From assembly GCA_934215455.1 (NCBI GenBank), contig CAKPZX010000004.1, positions 1 through 56,805 of the forward strand: a stretch of 56,805 nt of DNA. Direction: 5' to 3'. This document shows, piece after piece, positions 43,211 to 53,600 of this stretch (position 1 is its first letter; each line of letters opens with the position of its first letter). Source of the DNA: an uncultured Streptococcus sp. (lineage in GTDB: Bacteria; Bacillota; Bacilli; Lactobacillales; Streptococcaceae). A program made the position numbers and the translations under genes. Under the pieces are notes generated by a model, which saw only the letters and a program-made list of their open reading frames with translations, was not told the origin of the DNA and made no database searches.

Positions 43211-44059
43211 ATGAAATTAGCAGTGATCACGGATTCGTCTGCCTATTTACCGCAAGACGTGCTCCATCACGACGACTTATTTATTTTAGAGATCCCGATC
43301 TATATCGATGGGGAGTCTTATGTTGAAGGGAAGAACCTGACACACGATGAGTTCTACCAAAAGATGGCTGCGTCTAAGGAATTGCCAAAGACTAGCCAGC
43401 CGAGTGTGGCAGAGTTAGAAGAGGTCTTATCTGGTTTGACAGCTAAGGGCTATACGCATGCTATCGGTCTTTTCTTGTCATCTGGTATTTCTGGTTTCTA
43501 CCAAAATATCCAATATTTGAAGGACGAATTTGAAGGCTTGACCGTCGAATTTCCGGATTCAAAAATCACAAGTGCTCCATTAGGAATGATGGCAGAAGAC
43601 TGCTTGAAATGGGCTGGTGAAGGTCGTTCTTTCGATGAAATTGTTGCCAATGTCCAACACCAGATTGATGGAACCTCTGCCTATATCATGGTGGATGATT
43701 TGAACCACTTGGTTAAAGGTGGTCGTCTGTCAAATGGGGCTGCTATTCTTGGGAACCTCTTGAGCATCAAGCCTATTCTTCATTTTAATGATGAAGGCGT
43801 GATTGAGGTCTTTGAGAAAGTCCGGACGGAAAAGAAAGCCATGAAACGCTTGGTAGAGATTGTTGTATCAGATATAGCAGATAGTCATTACCAAGTCTTT
43901 GTCATCCATGCCAATGTCCCTGAAAAAGCAGAAGCACTTCGCCAACTACTCATCGAAGAAGGAGTGGAAGGTGACATTCCTTTTGCTACCTTTGGAGGGG
44001 TTATTGGGACGCATTTAGGTGATCATAGCTTAGCAGTTGGGTATATCCCTATCGTTTAA
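43211..44059 (+). CDS. DegV family fatty-acid-binding protein
   Basis: A 282-residue protein of the DegV (FakB-like) family, which binds a fatty acid and can present it to the FakA kinase for phosphorylation. Visible features are ITDSSAYLP near the start, TSQPSVAE and the C-terminal-half motif [20 protein letters not shown]. Other genes of the pathway are not in the window. It starts 3 bp after DUF1149 and ends 10 bp before dapB. Ligand identity is unknown. Confidence 0.9.
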   Translation: MKLAVITDSSAYLPQDVLHHDDLFILEIPIYIDGESYVEGKNLTHDEFYQKMAASKELPKTSQPSVAELEEVLSGLTAKGYTHAIGLFLSSGISGFYQNIQYLKDEFEGLTVEFPDSKITSAPLGMMAEDCLKWAGEGRSFDEIVANVQHQIDGTSAYIMVDDLNHLVKGGRLSNGAAILGNLLSIKPILHFNDEGVIEVFEKVRTEKKAMKRLVEIVVSDIADSHYQVFVIHANVPEKAEALRQLLIEEGVEGDIPFATFGGVIGTHLGDHSLAVGYIPIV

Positions 44060-44069
44060 GGAGAATTCT

Positions 44070-44837
44070 ATGTCCATTAAAGTCATTATCGCAGGTTTCA
44101 AGGGAAGAATGGGACAAGCAGCCTACAAGATGGTTTCTGAAGATCCTGAGTTAGAATTAGCTGGCTTGATCGATCCCTTTACTGATGAGACAGAGGTTGC
44201 AGGAGTCCCTGTCTTTAACCACAAAGAAGATCTTGTGGGTCTAGAGGCAGATGTTTGGGTCGACTTTACCATGCCCAAGGTCGCTTACGAGAATACTCGC
44301 TTTGCAATTGAAAATGGCTTTGCGCCTGTTGTGGGAACGACTGGATTCACTCCTGAGCAGATCCAAGAATTGACAGACCTTTCACGTGAAAAGGGCTTGG
44401 GTGGCTTGATCGCGCCGAACTTTGCCATCGGAGCCGTGCTTTTGATGCAATTTGCAGCGCAAGCAGCCAAGTATTTCCCGAATGTAGAAATTATCGAATT
44501 GCACCACGATAAGAAAAAAGATGCACCGAGTGGAACAGCAATTAAGACTGCTGAGTTGATCTCTGAGAAGCGCGAGAAGATCCAGCAAGGTGCAGCAGAT
44601 GAAGAAGAGTTGATGCCTGGAGCAAGAGGGGCAGAGTTTGAAGGGATGCGCATCCATTCGGTTCGATTGCCTGGCCTAGTCGCTCACCAAGAGGTGATTT
44701 TTGGTAGCCAAGGCGAAGGGTTGACTCTCCGACATGATTCCTATGATCGTGTTTCCTTCATGACAGGAGTAAATCTAGGGATTAAAGAAGTTGTCAAGCG
44801 TCATGAGCTTGTCTATGGTTTGGAACACTTACTATGA
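44070..44837 (+). CDS. dapB: 4-hydroxy-tetrahydrodipicolinate reductase
   Basis: DapB reduces the cyclised product of DapA to tetrahydrodipicolinate in the lysine and peptidoglycan-precursor pathway. The 255-residue enzyme has the NAD(P)H-binding start [17 protein letters not shown], the substrate loop VDFTMP and GTTGF, and the active-site motif [16 protein letters not shown] chose ATG 44070, which has AAGGAG 7 nt upstream; the frame from 44037 overlaps degV. The stop overlaps the cca start by 4 bp. Confidence 0.95.
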   Translation: MSIKVIIAGFKGRMGQAAYKMVSEDPELELAGLIDPFTDETEVAGVPVFNHKEDLVGLEADVWVDFTMPKVAYENTRFAIENGFAPVVGTTGFTPEQIQELTDLSREKGLGGLIAPNFAIGAVLLMQFAAQAAKYFPNVEIIELHHDKKKDAPSGTAIKTAELISEKREKIQQGAADEEELMPGARGAEFEGMRIHSVRLPGLVAHQEVIFGSQGEGLTLRHDSYDRVSFMTGVNLGIKEVVKRHELVYGLEHLL

Positions 44838-46045
44838 GATTAGAAAAGATGCCTTCTGAGTTTCAGGAGGCTTTACCAATATTAGAGAAGATTAAAGCAG
44901 CTGGTTTTGAGGCCTATTTTGTCGGGGGATCTGTTCGAGATGCCCTCTTGGATCGTCCAATTCACGATGTCGATATCGCTTCCTCCTCATACCCAGAAGA
45001 GACCAAGGCGATTTTTGATCGAACAGTAGATGTCGGTATCGAACATGGGACCGTCTTGGTCCTTGAAAATGGTCAAGAATATGAAATTACGACCTTCCGG
45101 ACGGAGGATGTCTATGTCGATTATCGTCGGCCGAGCTCTGTGTCTTTTGTACGTTCGCTAGAAGAAGACCTCAAGCGCCGTGATTTCACCGTCAATGCCT
45201 TTGCCTTAAATGAAAAAGGAGAAATTGTTGACCTCTTTCATGGACTAGAAGATTTAGAAAACAAGGTCCTTCGGGCCGTTGGGCTTCCTCACGAACGGTT
45301 TAACGAAGATGCACTCCGGATCATGCGAGGCTTTCGTTTTCAAGCCAGTCTCGGCTTTGAATTAGAAGAGGCGACCTTTGATGCCATGAAGGAGTGTGCT
45401 CCCTTACTAGAGAAGATTTCAGTAGAGCGCACTTTTATCGAGTTTGATAAACTCTTGCTTTCCCCATACTGGAGACAAGGCTTGAAGGCTATGCTGGCCA
45501 GTGGAGCCTATCACTATCTGCCAGAGGTGAAGGATCGTAAAGAAGCGATCGAGCGGTTGTTTGACATAGAGTTGGAATATACCTTTTCAACTTCTGAGCA
45601 AGCCTGGGCTGCTTTGGTCTTAGCACTAGAGATTCAAGATATTCCAAAATTCTTTAAGAAATGGAAGACCTCTAGAGAATTCGCCAAGACGGTGGAGCAG
45701 ATTGTGGAGATTCTTAAGCTCCGAGAAAAAGGCAGTCTAGACAAGCGTGCCTGCTACAAGTATGAGAAGCGTTTGTTGCTAGTGGCTGAAGAGCTCCGGG
45801 AAGCCTATGCCTTGAGTGTGGATTATTTGGCCATCGAGCGCGTCTATGATAGTTTGACCATTCATGATAAGCATGAAGTAGTGGTTAATGGCGGTATGCT
45901 GATCAAAGACTACGGCTTTCAACCAGGTCCAGCCTTGGGAGAGATTTTGACAAAGATCGAATATGCCATTGTCGATGGGGAACTGGCTAATGAGAAAGAG
46001 GCCATCATCGCCTATATCCAGCAAGCAAAAGAGGAGGAAAAATGA
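44834..46045 (+). CDS. cca: CCA-adding tRNA nucleotidyltransferase
   Basis: This enzyme builds and repairs the 3' CCA of tRNAs. The 403-residue class II nucleotidyltransferase shows the catalytic [22 protein letters not shown] segment (GGSVRD and the DxD pair), [12 protein letters not shown], and [19 protein letters not shown], which fixes CTP/ATP choice. The length is standard for the streptococcal form. It overlaps dapB by 4 bp and the ABC-F gene by 4 bp, so the three are coupled. Confidence 0.95.
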   Translation: MRLEKMPSEFQEALPILEKIKAAGFEAYFVGGSVRDALLDRPIHDVDIASSSYPEETKAIFDRTVDVGIEHGTVLVLENGQEYEITTFRTEDVYVDYRRPSSVSFVRSLEEDLKRRDFTVNAFALNEKGEIVDLFHGLEDLENKVLRAVGLPHERFNEDALRIMRGFRFQASLGFELEEATFDAMKECAPLLEKISVERTFIEFDKLLLSPYWRQGLKAMLASGAYHYLPEVKDRKEAIERLFDIELEYTFSTSEQAWAALVLALEIQDIPKFFKKWKTSREFAKTVEQIVEILKLREKGSLDKRACYKYEKRLLLVAEELREAYALSVDYLAIERVYDSLTIHDKHEVVVNGGMLIKDYGFQPGPALGEILTKIEYAIVDGELANEKEAIIAYIQQAKEEEK

Positions 46046-47910
46046 GCGATTTTATTGTCGATAAATTAACCAAATCTGTCGGAGATAAGACCGTCTTTCG
46101 TGAGATTTCCTTTATCATTCACGACTTGGATCGGATCGGATTGATCGGGGTCAATGGAACTGGAAAAACCACGCTGTTAGATGTATTGTCAGGTCGCTCT
46201 GGCTTTGATGGAGATGTGAGTCCTTTTTCTGCCAAGAGTGATTATACGATTGGCTACTTGACGCAGGAGCCAGACTTTGATGATCAAAAAACGGTTCTGG
46301 ATACGGTGCTATCTAGTGATTTGCGTGAAATGCAACTCATTCGCGACTATGAGTTCTTGATGGCGGATTACCGAGAAGAGAACCAAGCACGTCTGGAAAA
46401 GGTCATGGCGGAGATGGATTCGCTCAATGCTTGGGAAATCGAGAGTCAGGTCAAGACAGTCCTTTCAAAACTTGGGATTGAAGACTTGAATGCCAAAGTT
46501 GGGGATCTATCTGGGGGCTTGCGTCGTCGGGTGCAACTGGCCCAAGTTTTGCTGTCTCATCACGACCTGCTCTTACTAGATGAGCCAACCAACCACCTGG
46601 ACATTGATACCATCGAATGGTTGACCAATTTCTTGAAGACTTCTAAGAAAACCGTACTCTTCATTACCCACGATCGCTATTTCTTGGATAATATCTCGAC
46701 GCGGATCTTTGAGTTGGATCGAGCTAGCTTGATCGAGTATCAGGGCAACTACCAGGATTATGTCCGCTTAAAGGCTGAGCAGGACGAGCGTGATGCCGCT
46801 CTTCTTCATAAGAAGCAGCAACTCTATAAGCAGGAGTTGACCTGGATGCGCCGTCAACCGCAGGCGCGTGCGACCAAGCAACAGGCGCGGATTAATCGTT
46901 TCCATGACCTCAAACAAGACTTGTCTGGTCAAAGCAACCAGACGGATTTGGAGATGAACTTTGAGACCAGCCGGATCGGAAAGAAAGTTATCGAGTTTAA
47001 AGATGTGAGTTTTGCTTTTGAAAACAAGCCGATTTTACAGGACTTTAATCTCTTGGTGCAAAATAAGGACCGCATCGGGATCGTTGGGGATAATGGCGTC
47101 GGAAAATCAACCCTGCTCAATTTGATCGCTGAGCGACTCCAGCCTCAGTCAGGGCAAGTCATTATTGGTGAAACCGTGCGGGTGGCTTACTTCTCTCAAC
47201 AGATTGATGGATTGGATGAGAGCAAGCGCGTGATTAATTTCCTACAGGAAGTTGCCGAGGAAGTGAAAACGACCGTTGGGACGACATCAATAGCAGATCT
47301 CTTAGAGCAATTTCTCTTCCCACGCTCTATGCACGGAACCTTGATTGAAAAACTCTCCGGTGGTGAGAAGAAGCGCCTCTTTCTCTTAAAACTCTTGATT
47401 GAAAAACCCAATGTGCTTCTCCTCGATGAGCCGACCAATGACTTTGATATCGCTACCCTGACAGTTTTGGAAAACTTCCTTCAAAACTTTGGTGGGCCAG
47501 TCATTACCGTTAGCCACGACCGCTATTTCCTAGACAAGGTCGCAAGCAAGATTCTGGCTTTCGAAAATGGGGGCATTCGGGAGTTCTTTGGCAATTATAC
47601 GGATTACCTGGATGAAAAAGCCTTTGAGGCAGCTCAAGTAACGGCCAGTCACAAGGTTGAAAAAGAGAAACCTATCAAGCCAAAAGAAGAGAAGAAGCGC
47701 ATGAGCTACATGGAGAAGCAGGAGTGGGCGAGCATTGAAGCAGATATTGAAGCCATTGAAAATCGGATTGCAGAGATTGAAGTGGAGATGAATGAAAACG
47801 GCTCTGACTTTGGAAAATTGTCAGCCCTTCAAAAAGAACTAGATCAGGAAAATGAGCGTCTGCTTGAAAAGTATGATCGCTATGAATATCTGAGCGAATT
47901 AGATGAATAA
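46042..47910 (+). CDS. ABC-F ATPase, Uup-like
   Basis: A 622-residue cytoplasmic ATPase with two nucleotide-binding domains and no membrane part. The first has Walker A GVNGTGKT (about 35-42) and LSGGLRRR; the second has GDNGVGKS and LSGGEKKR. The linker with Arg/Gln-rich [19 protein letters not shown] is the P-site tRNA interaction motif of ABC-F factors. A C-terminal coiled coil (about 550-615) is typical of Uup, which acts on ribosomes or branched DNA intermediates. It is not one of the well-known antibiotic-resistance ABC-F types. It overlaps cca by 4 bp. Confidence 0.9.
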   Translation: MSDFIVDKLTKSVGDKTVFREISFIIHDLDRIGLIGVNGTGKTTLLDVLSGRSGFDGDVSPFSAKSDYTIGYLTQEPDFDDQKTVLDTVLSSDLREMQLIRDYEFLMADYREENQARLEKVMAEMDSLNAWEIESQVKTVLSKLGIEDLNAKVGDLSGGLRRRVQLAQVLLSHHDLLLLDEPTNHLDIDTIEWLTNFLKTSKKTVLFITHDRYFLDNISTRIFELDRASLIEYQGNYQDYVRLKAEQDERDAALLHKKQQLYKQELTWMRRQPQARATKQQARINRFHDLKQDLSGQSNQTDLEMNFETSRIGKKVIEFKDVSFAFENKPILQDFNLLVQNKDRIGIVGDNGVGKSTLLNLIAERLQPQSGQVIIGETVRVAYFSQQIDGLDESKRVINFLQEVAEEVKTTVGTTSIADLLEQFLFPRSMHGTLIEKLSGGEKKRLFLLKLLIEKPNVLLLDEPTNDFDIATLTVLENFLQNFGGPVITVSHDRYFLDKVASKILAFENGGIREFFGNYTDYLDEKAFEAAQVTASHKVEKEKPIKPKEEKKRMSYMEKQEWASIEADIEAIENRIAEIEVEMNENGSDFGKLSALQKELDQENERLLEKYDRYEYLSELDE

Positions 47911-47919
47911 GGAGGCCCT

Positions 47920-48438
47920 ATGAATCAATTGAACCGGATATCCCTTGGGATTTCAGCTACTATTTTTACCATTATCGGTATCGTCTTGTTTATCAATCCA
48001 ATTGAGCATATTGGCTCGTTTAGCTGGTTGATTTCCTGTGGTTTCTTTTTAATTTCCCTTTCGCGTTTTTCACGCTATTACCGATTGCGTCAGGCTGGTA
48101 TCATTCAGCAGCAACAGCTCTTTCACAGTATGGTCGCCTTGGTTTTTGCGGTCTACTTACTGCTTTATGGCTACAAGACCTTGCCGATTGTCTTTCCAGT
48201 CACTTTAGGAATTTGGCTCATCTACCGTTCGATTTTGAACTTCCGAAAAGCCAATTTCTACTCGAGGAAGGTTGAGGAACTGTCCAAGCGTTATATTTTC
48301 TTTGCCTTGCTACAGCTCTTCATCGGTTTATTCTTAATTGTTAGTCCGCTTTCGATTAGCGTCTTTCTATTAAATATTATTGGCTTGATTTTCCTCATTC
48401 TAGGATTTCAATCCTTTAGTCTCTTGTTAAAAAGTTAA
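47920..48438 (+). CDS. DUF308/HdeD-like membrane protein
   Basis: A 172-residue protein with six short membrane segments arranged in pairs, the layout of the HdeD/DUF308 family, with internally similar hydrophobic repeats. The members of this family are linked to acid or envelope stress, but the molecular role is unknown. AATAAGGAGGCCCT precedes the start, 9 bp after the ABC-F gene, so it belongs to the same operon as its last gene. Confidence 0.76.
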   Translation: MNQLNRISLGISATIFTIIGIVLFINPIEHIGSFSWLISCGFFLISLSRFSRYYRLRQAGIIQQQQLFHSMVALVFAVYLLLYGYKTLPIVFPVTLGIWLIYRSILNFRKANFYSRKVEELSKRYIFFALLQLFIGLFLIVSPLSISVFLLNIIGLIFLILGFQSFSLLLKS

Positions 48439-48457
48439 GAAAAGTTACGTGCAAACC

Positions 48458-48486
48458 TTTGCGTTTGATAAAAAGTCTGATATAAT
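48458..48486 (+). promoter_or_regulatory. glucokinase promoter
   Basis: TATAAT (48481-48486) with a TGA extension, and TTTGCG (48458-48463) as -35, spacing 17 bp. Confidence 0.65.
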
Positions 48487-48524
48487 AGATCTGTAAGTGT
48501 TTACAAGTTTGAAAGGAGTTACAG

Positions 48525-49484
48525 ATGTCTAAAAAAATTATTGGGATTGACCTTGGGGGAACTTCAATTAAGTTTGCTATCCTCACTTTGGATGGGGAAG
48601 TTCAAGAAAAATGGTCTATTAAAACAAATATCTTGGATGAAGGTAGCCATATCGTAGACGATATGATCGAATCCATCGCGCATCGTTTGAAGATGCTTGA
48701 GCTTGATGCTTCTGAGTTCCAAGGAATTGGAATGGGTTCACCTGGTGTCGTTGACCGTGAAAAAGGGACAGTTATCGGTGCCTACAACTTGAACTGGAAG
48801 ACCCTTCAACCAGTCAAAGAAAAGATCGAAAGTGCCCTTCATATTCCATTCTTTATCGATAATGATGCCAACGTTGCTGCTTTGGGTGAACGTTGGAAAG
48901 GGGCTGGTGAAAATCAACCAGATGTTGTCTTCATGACACTTGGAACAGGTGTCGGCGGTGGGATCGTCGCTGAAGGTCGTCTCTTGCACGGTGTACGTGG
49001 AGCTGCTGGGGAACTTGGTCACATCACTGTTGACTTTGATGATCCAATCCAATGTACCTGTGGTAAGAAAGGCTGTCTTGAAACGGTTGCATCTGCAACT
49101 GGTATCGTCAATTTGACTCGTCGTTATGCCGATGAGTACGAAGGGGACTCTCAATTGAAAGTCTTGATCGACAACGGAGAAGAAGTAACGGCAAAAACGG
49201 TCTTTGACCTGGCAAAAGAAGGCGATGCTCTTGCTTTGATCGTCTACAAGAACTTCTCACGTTACCTTGGACTTGCTGCTGCCAACATCGGTTCAACCTT
49301 GAACCCATCTAAGATCGTTATCGGTGGTGGGGTTTCTGCTGCTGGAGACTTCCTCTTGGATGGTGTGCGCAAGGTCTTTGAAGAAAACTCATTCCCACAA
49401 GTGCGTGAATCTACTCAATTGGCACTTGCTACTTTGGGAAATGACGCCGGTGTGATCGGTGCTGCATCCCTTGTATTACAATAA
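48525..49484 (+). CDS. glk: ROK-family glucokinase
   Basis: This enzyme phosphorylates free glucose to glucose 6-phosphate with ATP, supplying glucose freed from disaccharides or entering by non-PTS routes. The 319-residue ROK protein shows the ATP-binding start GIDLGGTSIKFAIL, catalytic NDANVAALGE, MTLGTGVGGGIV and the zinc-binding ROK signature CTCGKKGCLETVAS. AAAGGAGTTACAG precedes the start, and it has its own promoter and terminator. Codon bias suggests high expression. Confidence 0.94.
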   Translation: MSKKIIGIDLGGTSIKFAILTLDGEVQEKWSIKTNILDEGSHIVDDMIESIAHRLKMLELDASEFQGIGMGSPGVVDREKGTVIGAYNLNWKTLQPVKEKIESALHIPFFIDNDANVAALGERWKGAGENQPDVVFMTLGTGVGGGIVAEGRLLHGVRGAAGELGHITVDFDDPIQCTCGKKGCLETVASATGIVNLTRRYADEYEGDSQLKVLIDNGEEVTAKTVFDLAKEGDALALIVYKNFSRYLGLAAANIGSTLNPSKIVIGGGVSAAGDFLLDGVRKVFEENSFPQVRESTQLALATLGNDAGVIGAASLVLQ

Positions 49485-49492
49485 GATGAAAT

Positions 49493-49527
49493 GGAGATCT
49501 GGCACGTGCTGGGATCTCCTTTTTTTC
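49493..49527 (+). terminator. terminator after glucokinase
   Basis: GGAGATC (49493-49499) pairs with GATCTCC (49513-49519), with an inner GCAC/GTGC helix, followed by a run of T. Confidence 0.85.
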
Positions 49528-49574
49528 TGTCTCCTGTGATATAATGAAGACAAAACTGGATTCAAGGAGAGTAT

Positions 49575-50414
49575 ATGACAAAAGCAGATACAATTTTTAA
49601 AGAAAATATTCGAAAAATCATGGAAGAAGGGGTCTGGTCAGAGCAAGCCCGTCCCAAGTACAAGGATGGTAGAACGGCCAACTCCAAGTACATCACGGGA
49701 GCCTTTATGGAATTTGACCTCGCAAAAGGTGAGTTTCCCATTACGACCCTTCGTCCCATCGCGATTAAATCAGCCATCAAAGAGATGCTCTGGATCTACC
49801 AGGATCAGTCGAATAGCTTGGATCTGTTAGAAGACAAGTACAATGTCCATTATTGGAACGACTGGGAAGTGGGAGATAGTCGGACGATTGGACAGCGCTA
49901 TGGAGCTGTTGTCAAAAAGCATGACATTACCAATAAGATCCTCAAACAATTAGAAGCCAATCCTTGGAATCGTCGCAATATTATCTCGCTTTGGGATTAT
50001 GAAGCCTTTGAGGAGACCGAAGGGCTCTTGCCCTGTGCTTTTCAGACCATGTTTGACGTGCGGCGCGTGGATGGGGAGATCTATCTAGATGCGACCCTGA
50101 CCCAGCGTTCGAATGATATGTTGGTGGCTCACCATATCAATGCCATGCAATATGTAGCCTTACAGATGATGATTGCCAAGCACTTTGGCTGGAAGGTTGG
50201 GAAGTTCTTTTACTTCATTAATAACCTTCATATCTATGACAACCAATTTGAACAAGCAGAGGAATTGCTCCGTCGCGAGCCCTCTGATTGCCAACCGCAC
50301 TTGGTCTTGAATGTGCCAGACGGGACCAATTTCTTTGATATCAAACCAGAAGATTTTGAGTTGGTCGATTATGATCCAGTGAAACCACAGTTGAAGTTTG
50401 ATCTTGCGATTTAG
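49575..50414 (+). CDS. thyA: thymidylate synthase
   Basis: ThyA makes dTMP from dUMP with methylenetetrahydrofolate. The 279-residue enzyme shows the nucleophile Cys154 in [11 protein letters not shown], the phosphate-binding RRNIISLWD and [16 protein letters not shown], and a C-terminal PQLKFDLAI, all as in other streptococci. CAAGGAGAG precedes the start. An extended -10 TGATATAAT lies at about 49538-49546, just behind the glucokinase terminator. Confidence 0.96.
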   Translation: MTKADTIFKENIRKIMEEGVWSEQARPKYKDGRTANSKYITGAFMEFDLAKGEFPITTLRPIAIKSAIKEMLWIYQDQSNSLDLLEDKYNVHYWNDWEVGDSRTIGQRYGAVVKKHDITNKILKQLEANPWNRRNIISLWDYEAFEETEGLLPCAFQTMFDVRRVDGEIYLDATLTQRSNDMLVAHHINAMQYVALQMMIAKHFGWKVGKFFYFINNLHIYDNQFEQAEELLRREPSDCQPHLVLNVPDGTNFFDIKPEDFELVDYDPVKPQLKFDLAI

Positions 50415-50517
50415 TGATAAATCAAGTTTTTTTGATACCCTGATCTATGGGTTAAATCCTTTCAGAATTAAAACAATTTTAGCTAAAAATTTTTACTCAT
50501 TTTTGAGTCAAAATATT

Positions 50518-50545
50518 TTGAATATCGTTCGGGTTTTGTTAAAAT
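50518..50545 (+). promoter_or_regulatory. promoter of the CshA-like adhesin gene
   Basis: TTGAAT (50518-50523) and TAAAAT (50540-50545) are 16 bp apart with a TGT extension before the -10. The leader of about 65 nt contains no obvious regulatory fold. Between thyA and this promoter I see only a weak hairpin (ACCC/GGGT) without a T-tract. Confidence 0.65.
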
Positions 50546-50617
50546 AGATAAGGTTTGGAAAAACTAAACAATTTTAAAAAGAATGTTAATTTATAGATAA
50601 ATATGGAGGTCCATTAG

Positions 50618-53600
50618 ATGGGGAAAGACTTATTTAATGATCGTATTAGCAGATTCTCAATTCGTAAATTGAATGTGGGTGTTTGCTCAGTACTTTTGGG
50701 AACACTTGTCATGGTTGGGACAGCCGCAAGTGCAGCCGCAGAAGAAAAGACAGATACGACAAGTGAAAATGTAGCAGCAGTGGCAACAGCGTCAGAAGCG
50801 CCCGCAACATCAGCAGCTACTTCAGCAGCATCAACAGCTGAAACGACATCGACTTATGATGCAAACGCAGCAATCACTGCACCAGCTACATCAACTGCCG
50901 CAGCGTCTACAAGTGCCGCTTCAAGCACGAGCACAGCAACATCTGCTGCCTCAACTGCACCAGAAACATCAACAGCTGCAACACCAAAATTAGAAGCAAC
51001 TACACCAGGAAACATGGCAGTAGAAGCAGCTTCAACAAGTGCAGATAAGAAAGAAGAAACTGCTGCAGGTGTAGAAGCTCCATCCGCTACTCATACACCT
51101 TCAACTGAGGAAACTAGAGGCCGCCGTCGTACTCGTCGTGCCCTTGGCGATGCCAATGACCCAAACTTGATCGGAGATGATGTAGAAGATGCTACTTCTA
51201 CACCGAAAGTTGAAAAGCCTGGCTATACAACAAATGTAAATCCTGCAGACTTGGCTAGTCAAATCTCATGGTTAGACTTTGGGGATACTGCTAACTGGAC
51301 AGGAACAACGACAACATCAAGTGGAAGACTTGCTCTCCAAGTTGGGTCTACCTACACCAAGGAAATCATGCCCGGCTACGTGGTAACCATCAAAGTTAAA
51401 TCCTTAAAACCCTTCCAAGCTACAGAAATCTACAAAAAGCGTTTAGAAGAACGCGGGGCTACAGAAGTAGAAAAAGCCACCTATGACCCAAATGCCAAGA
51501 ATGGTTATGTGAGTGGGACTTCTGATCAAACAGCACTAGCAGAATTGAATGCTGGTCATGAAGCCAAGGTTATTGCCGAGGCTCAAAACAATTGGACTGA
51601 GATTCGATCAGAAGGAATTAATACTGGAACAAAGCAAACAACTATTAGTTCAGAATTAAATGGTGGAAATATTGGTATCCAATTTGACATTTCTGCTACC
51701 TTCCGAGGGAAAGTAGTCAAACCAGCTATTGTTATGGCTGATGGTGAGTCAGCTAACCCTGGTGAATTAGTACTGTTCACAACTAATGGTGAAGGTTGGA
51801 AACATATTGGCGAGTGGAAAAAATCGATAAGAAGATATAATGTAACCTATATTCCACAGGATACAAACAAACTATTTGGACCAAATCCTTCAACTACTAT
51901 AGATGGAATGAATTTCCCATCTACTAACCTTAACCAACTTCGGAATACAACTATGGTTGGTCCAGATAAAAAAGCAGTAGCATGGAAGTATTTTGGTAGC
52001 GCCGATTTGACGACAGGTGGTTTGGGAACGGGTGTATTTGGGCCAAATATCTCTGCTGGTGATGTTGATGTTCCCCTTGTTATGACTCGCGGAGCTTCCG
52101 AAATTGGCCTATATATTGCTTCAGGTGGGAAACAATCAGCCATGATGGGATTTTTCCCGATCGATGAAGGAGACGCTCCAGAATCATACGGCAAAGCAAT
52201 GCATACCATTGCGACAGTAGATGGAGTGTCAGGTAAGAAAGTATCTCAACCGTATCTTGGTCACTTAAGTCCAGATATGGATGAAAATACTCCTCTAAAC
52301 TGGTATGGAGATGATAATACCATCACAGCTGATGAGGGAATCGACCAATTACTTCCAGATGATCTCAAGGGGAAAACCAATGAGATGATCAAGATGGACC
52401 GTACTAAACCAGGTAATTACACCATTTCAGTTGAAGCCCATACTGATGGTGCTTCACAGGCAAATATCTACGGTTGGGTAGACTTCAACCAAAATGGAAC
52501 CTTTGATGAAGACGAGCGTTCAAATTTAGCTACTATTACGACAGATGGTATAGTTGAGTTAACATTTGCAAACAGCAAAACTTATATTGATCCTAGTGTT
52601 AACGAATTAGGTGTTCGTCTTCGTATCGCAAAGAATGCTAATGAAATCGAAAGCCCAACGGGTATGGCCTTCTCAGGGGAAGTTGAAGACTTCAGGACTC
52701 AAATCACCCACCCACCAAAAGGGGAGTTTAAAGAAACAACTGGTCTTCAAGGGGCTAAGCAGACCGCTACTGTAGCCTTTACCGCTCGTGGTTTGCAAGG
52801 GTATAGCCTGACAGAAGCAGCTAAAATTGATGAAACAATTGAACCTTACATTGTAGATTCTAATGGCAATAAAGCTACTTTGGATGCGGAAGGCTACTAT
52901 GTCGTACCAGGCCAAGGTAAATACAAAGTTACTGGTAACGGTAAAGATGTAGATGTAGAATTCATCCCAGAAGATCACTTCCTTGGAACAGCTGATGGGA
53001 TCTCTATCCGTCGTACAGACAGCAACGGCTACGATACTGGTTGGTCAACAAAATTCCCAGCTGATGAAGCCAATGTAGATACTGTTTTGAATACCATGGA
53101 TGGTCTTTATATCCCAACAGTTACACCAACGGATATTGAAGGGGTAGATAAGACTTCAACAGATGTCCAAGGGGCGACTCAAACAGGAACACCAACCTTT
53201 AACACAACTACAACAAATGCTAATGGCGAAAAGATCTCTGTCACACCTAGTCTTACATACCCTGCTAAATTGGTGGATCCAGCGACTGGTCAAGTAACCA
53301 ATGCAACCTCTGTAACAGTAGCAGGCGAAGGAACATATAGCATTGACGATGCTACTGGTCAAGTAACCTTTGTTCCAGAACCAGGATTCACAGGTACAGC
53401 TCAAGGTGTTACCGTATCCGTAACAGCTCCTGTCGGAAAAGATAAAGACGGTACCGTCCGTGATGAATACCTTAAGACAGCGACAGCTAAATACACACCA
53501 ACAGTTACTCCAATCACAGTGACTCCTACAGACAAGGTTTCTGCGGATGTTCAAAATGTTCCTCAAACTCAAACACCAACCTTTGATTTGAGTAACGATA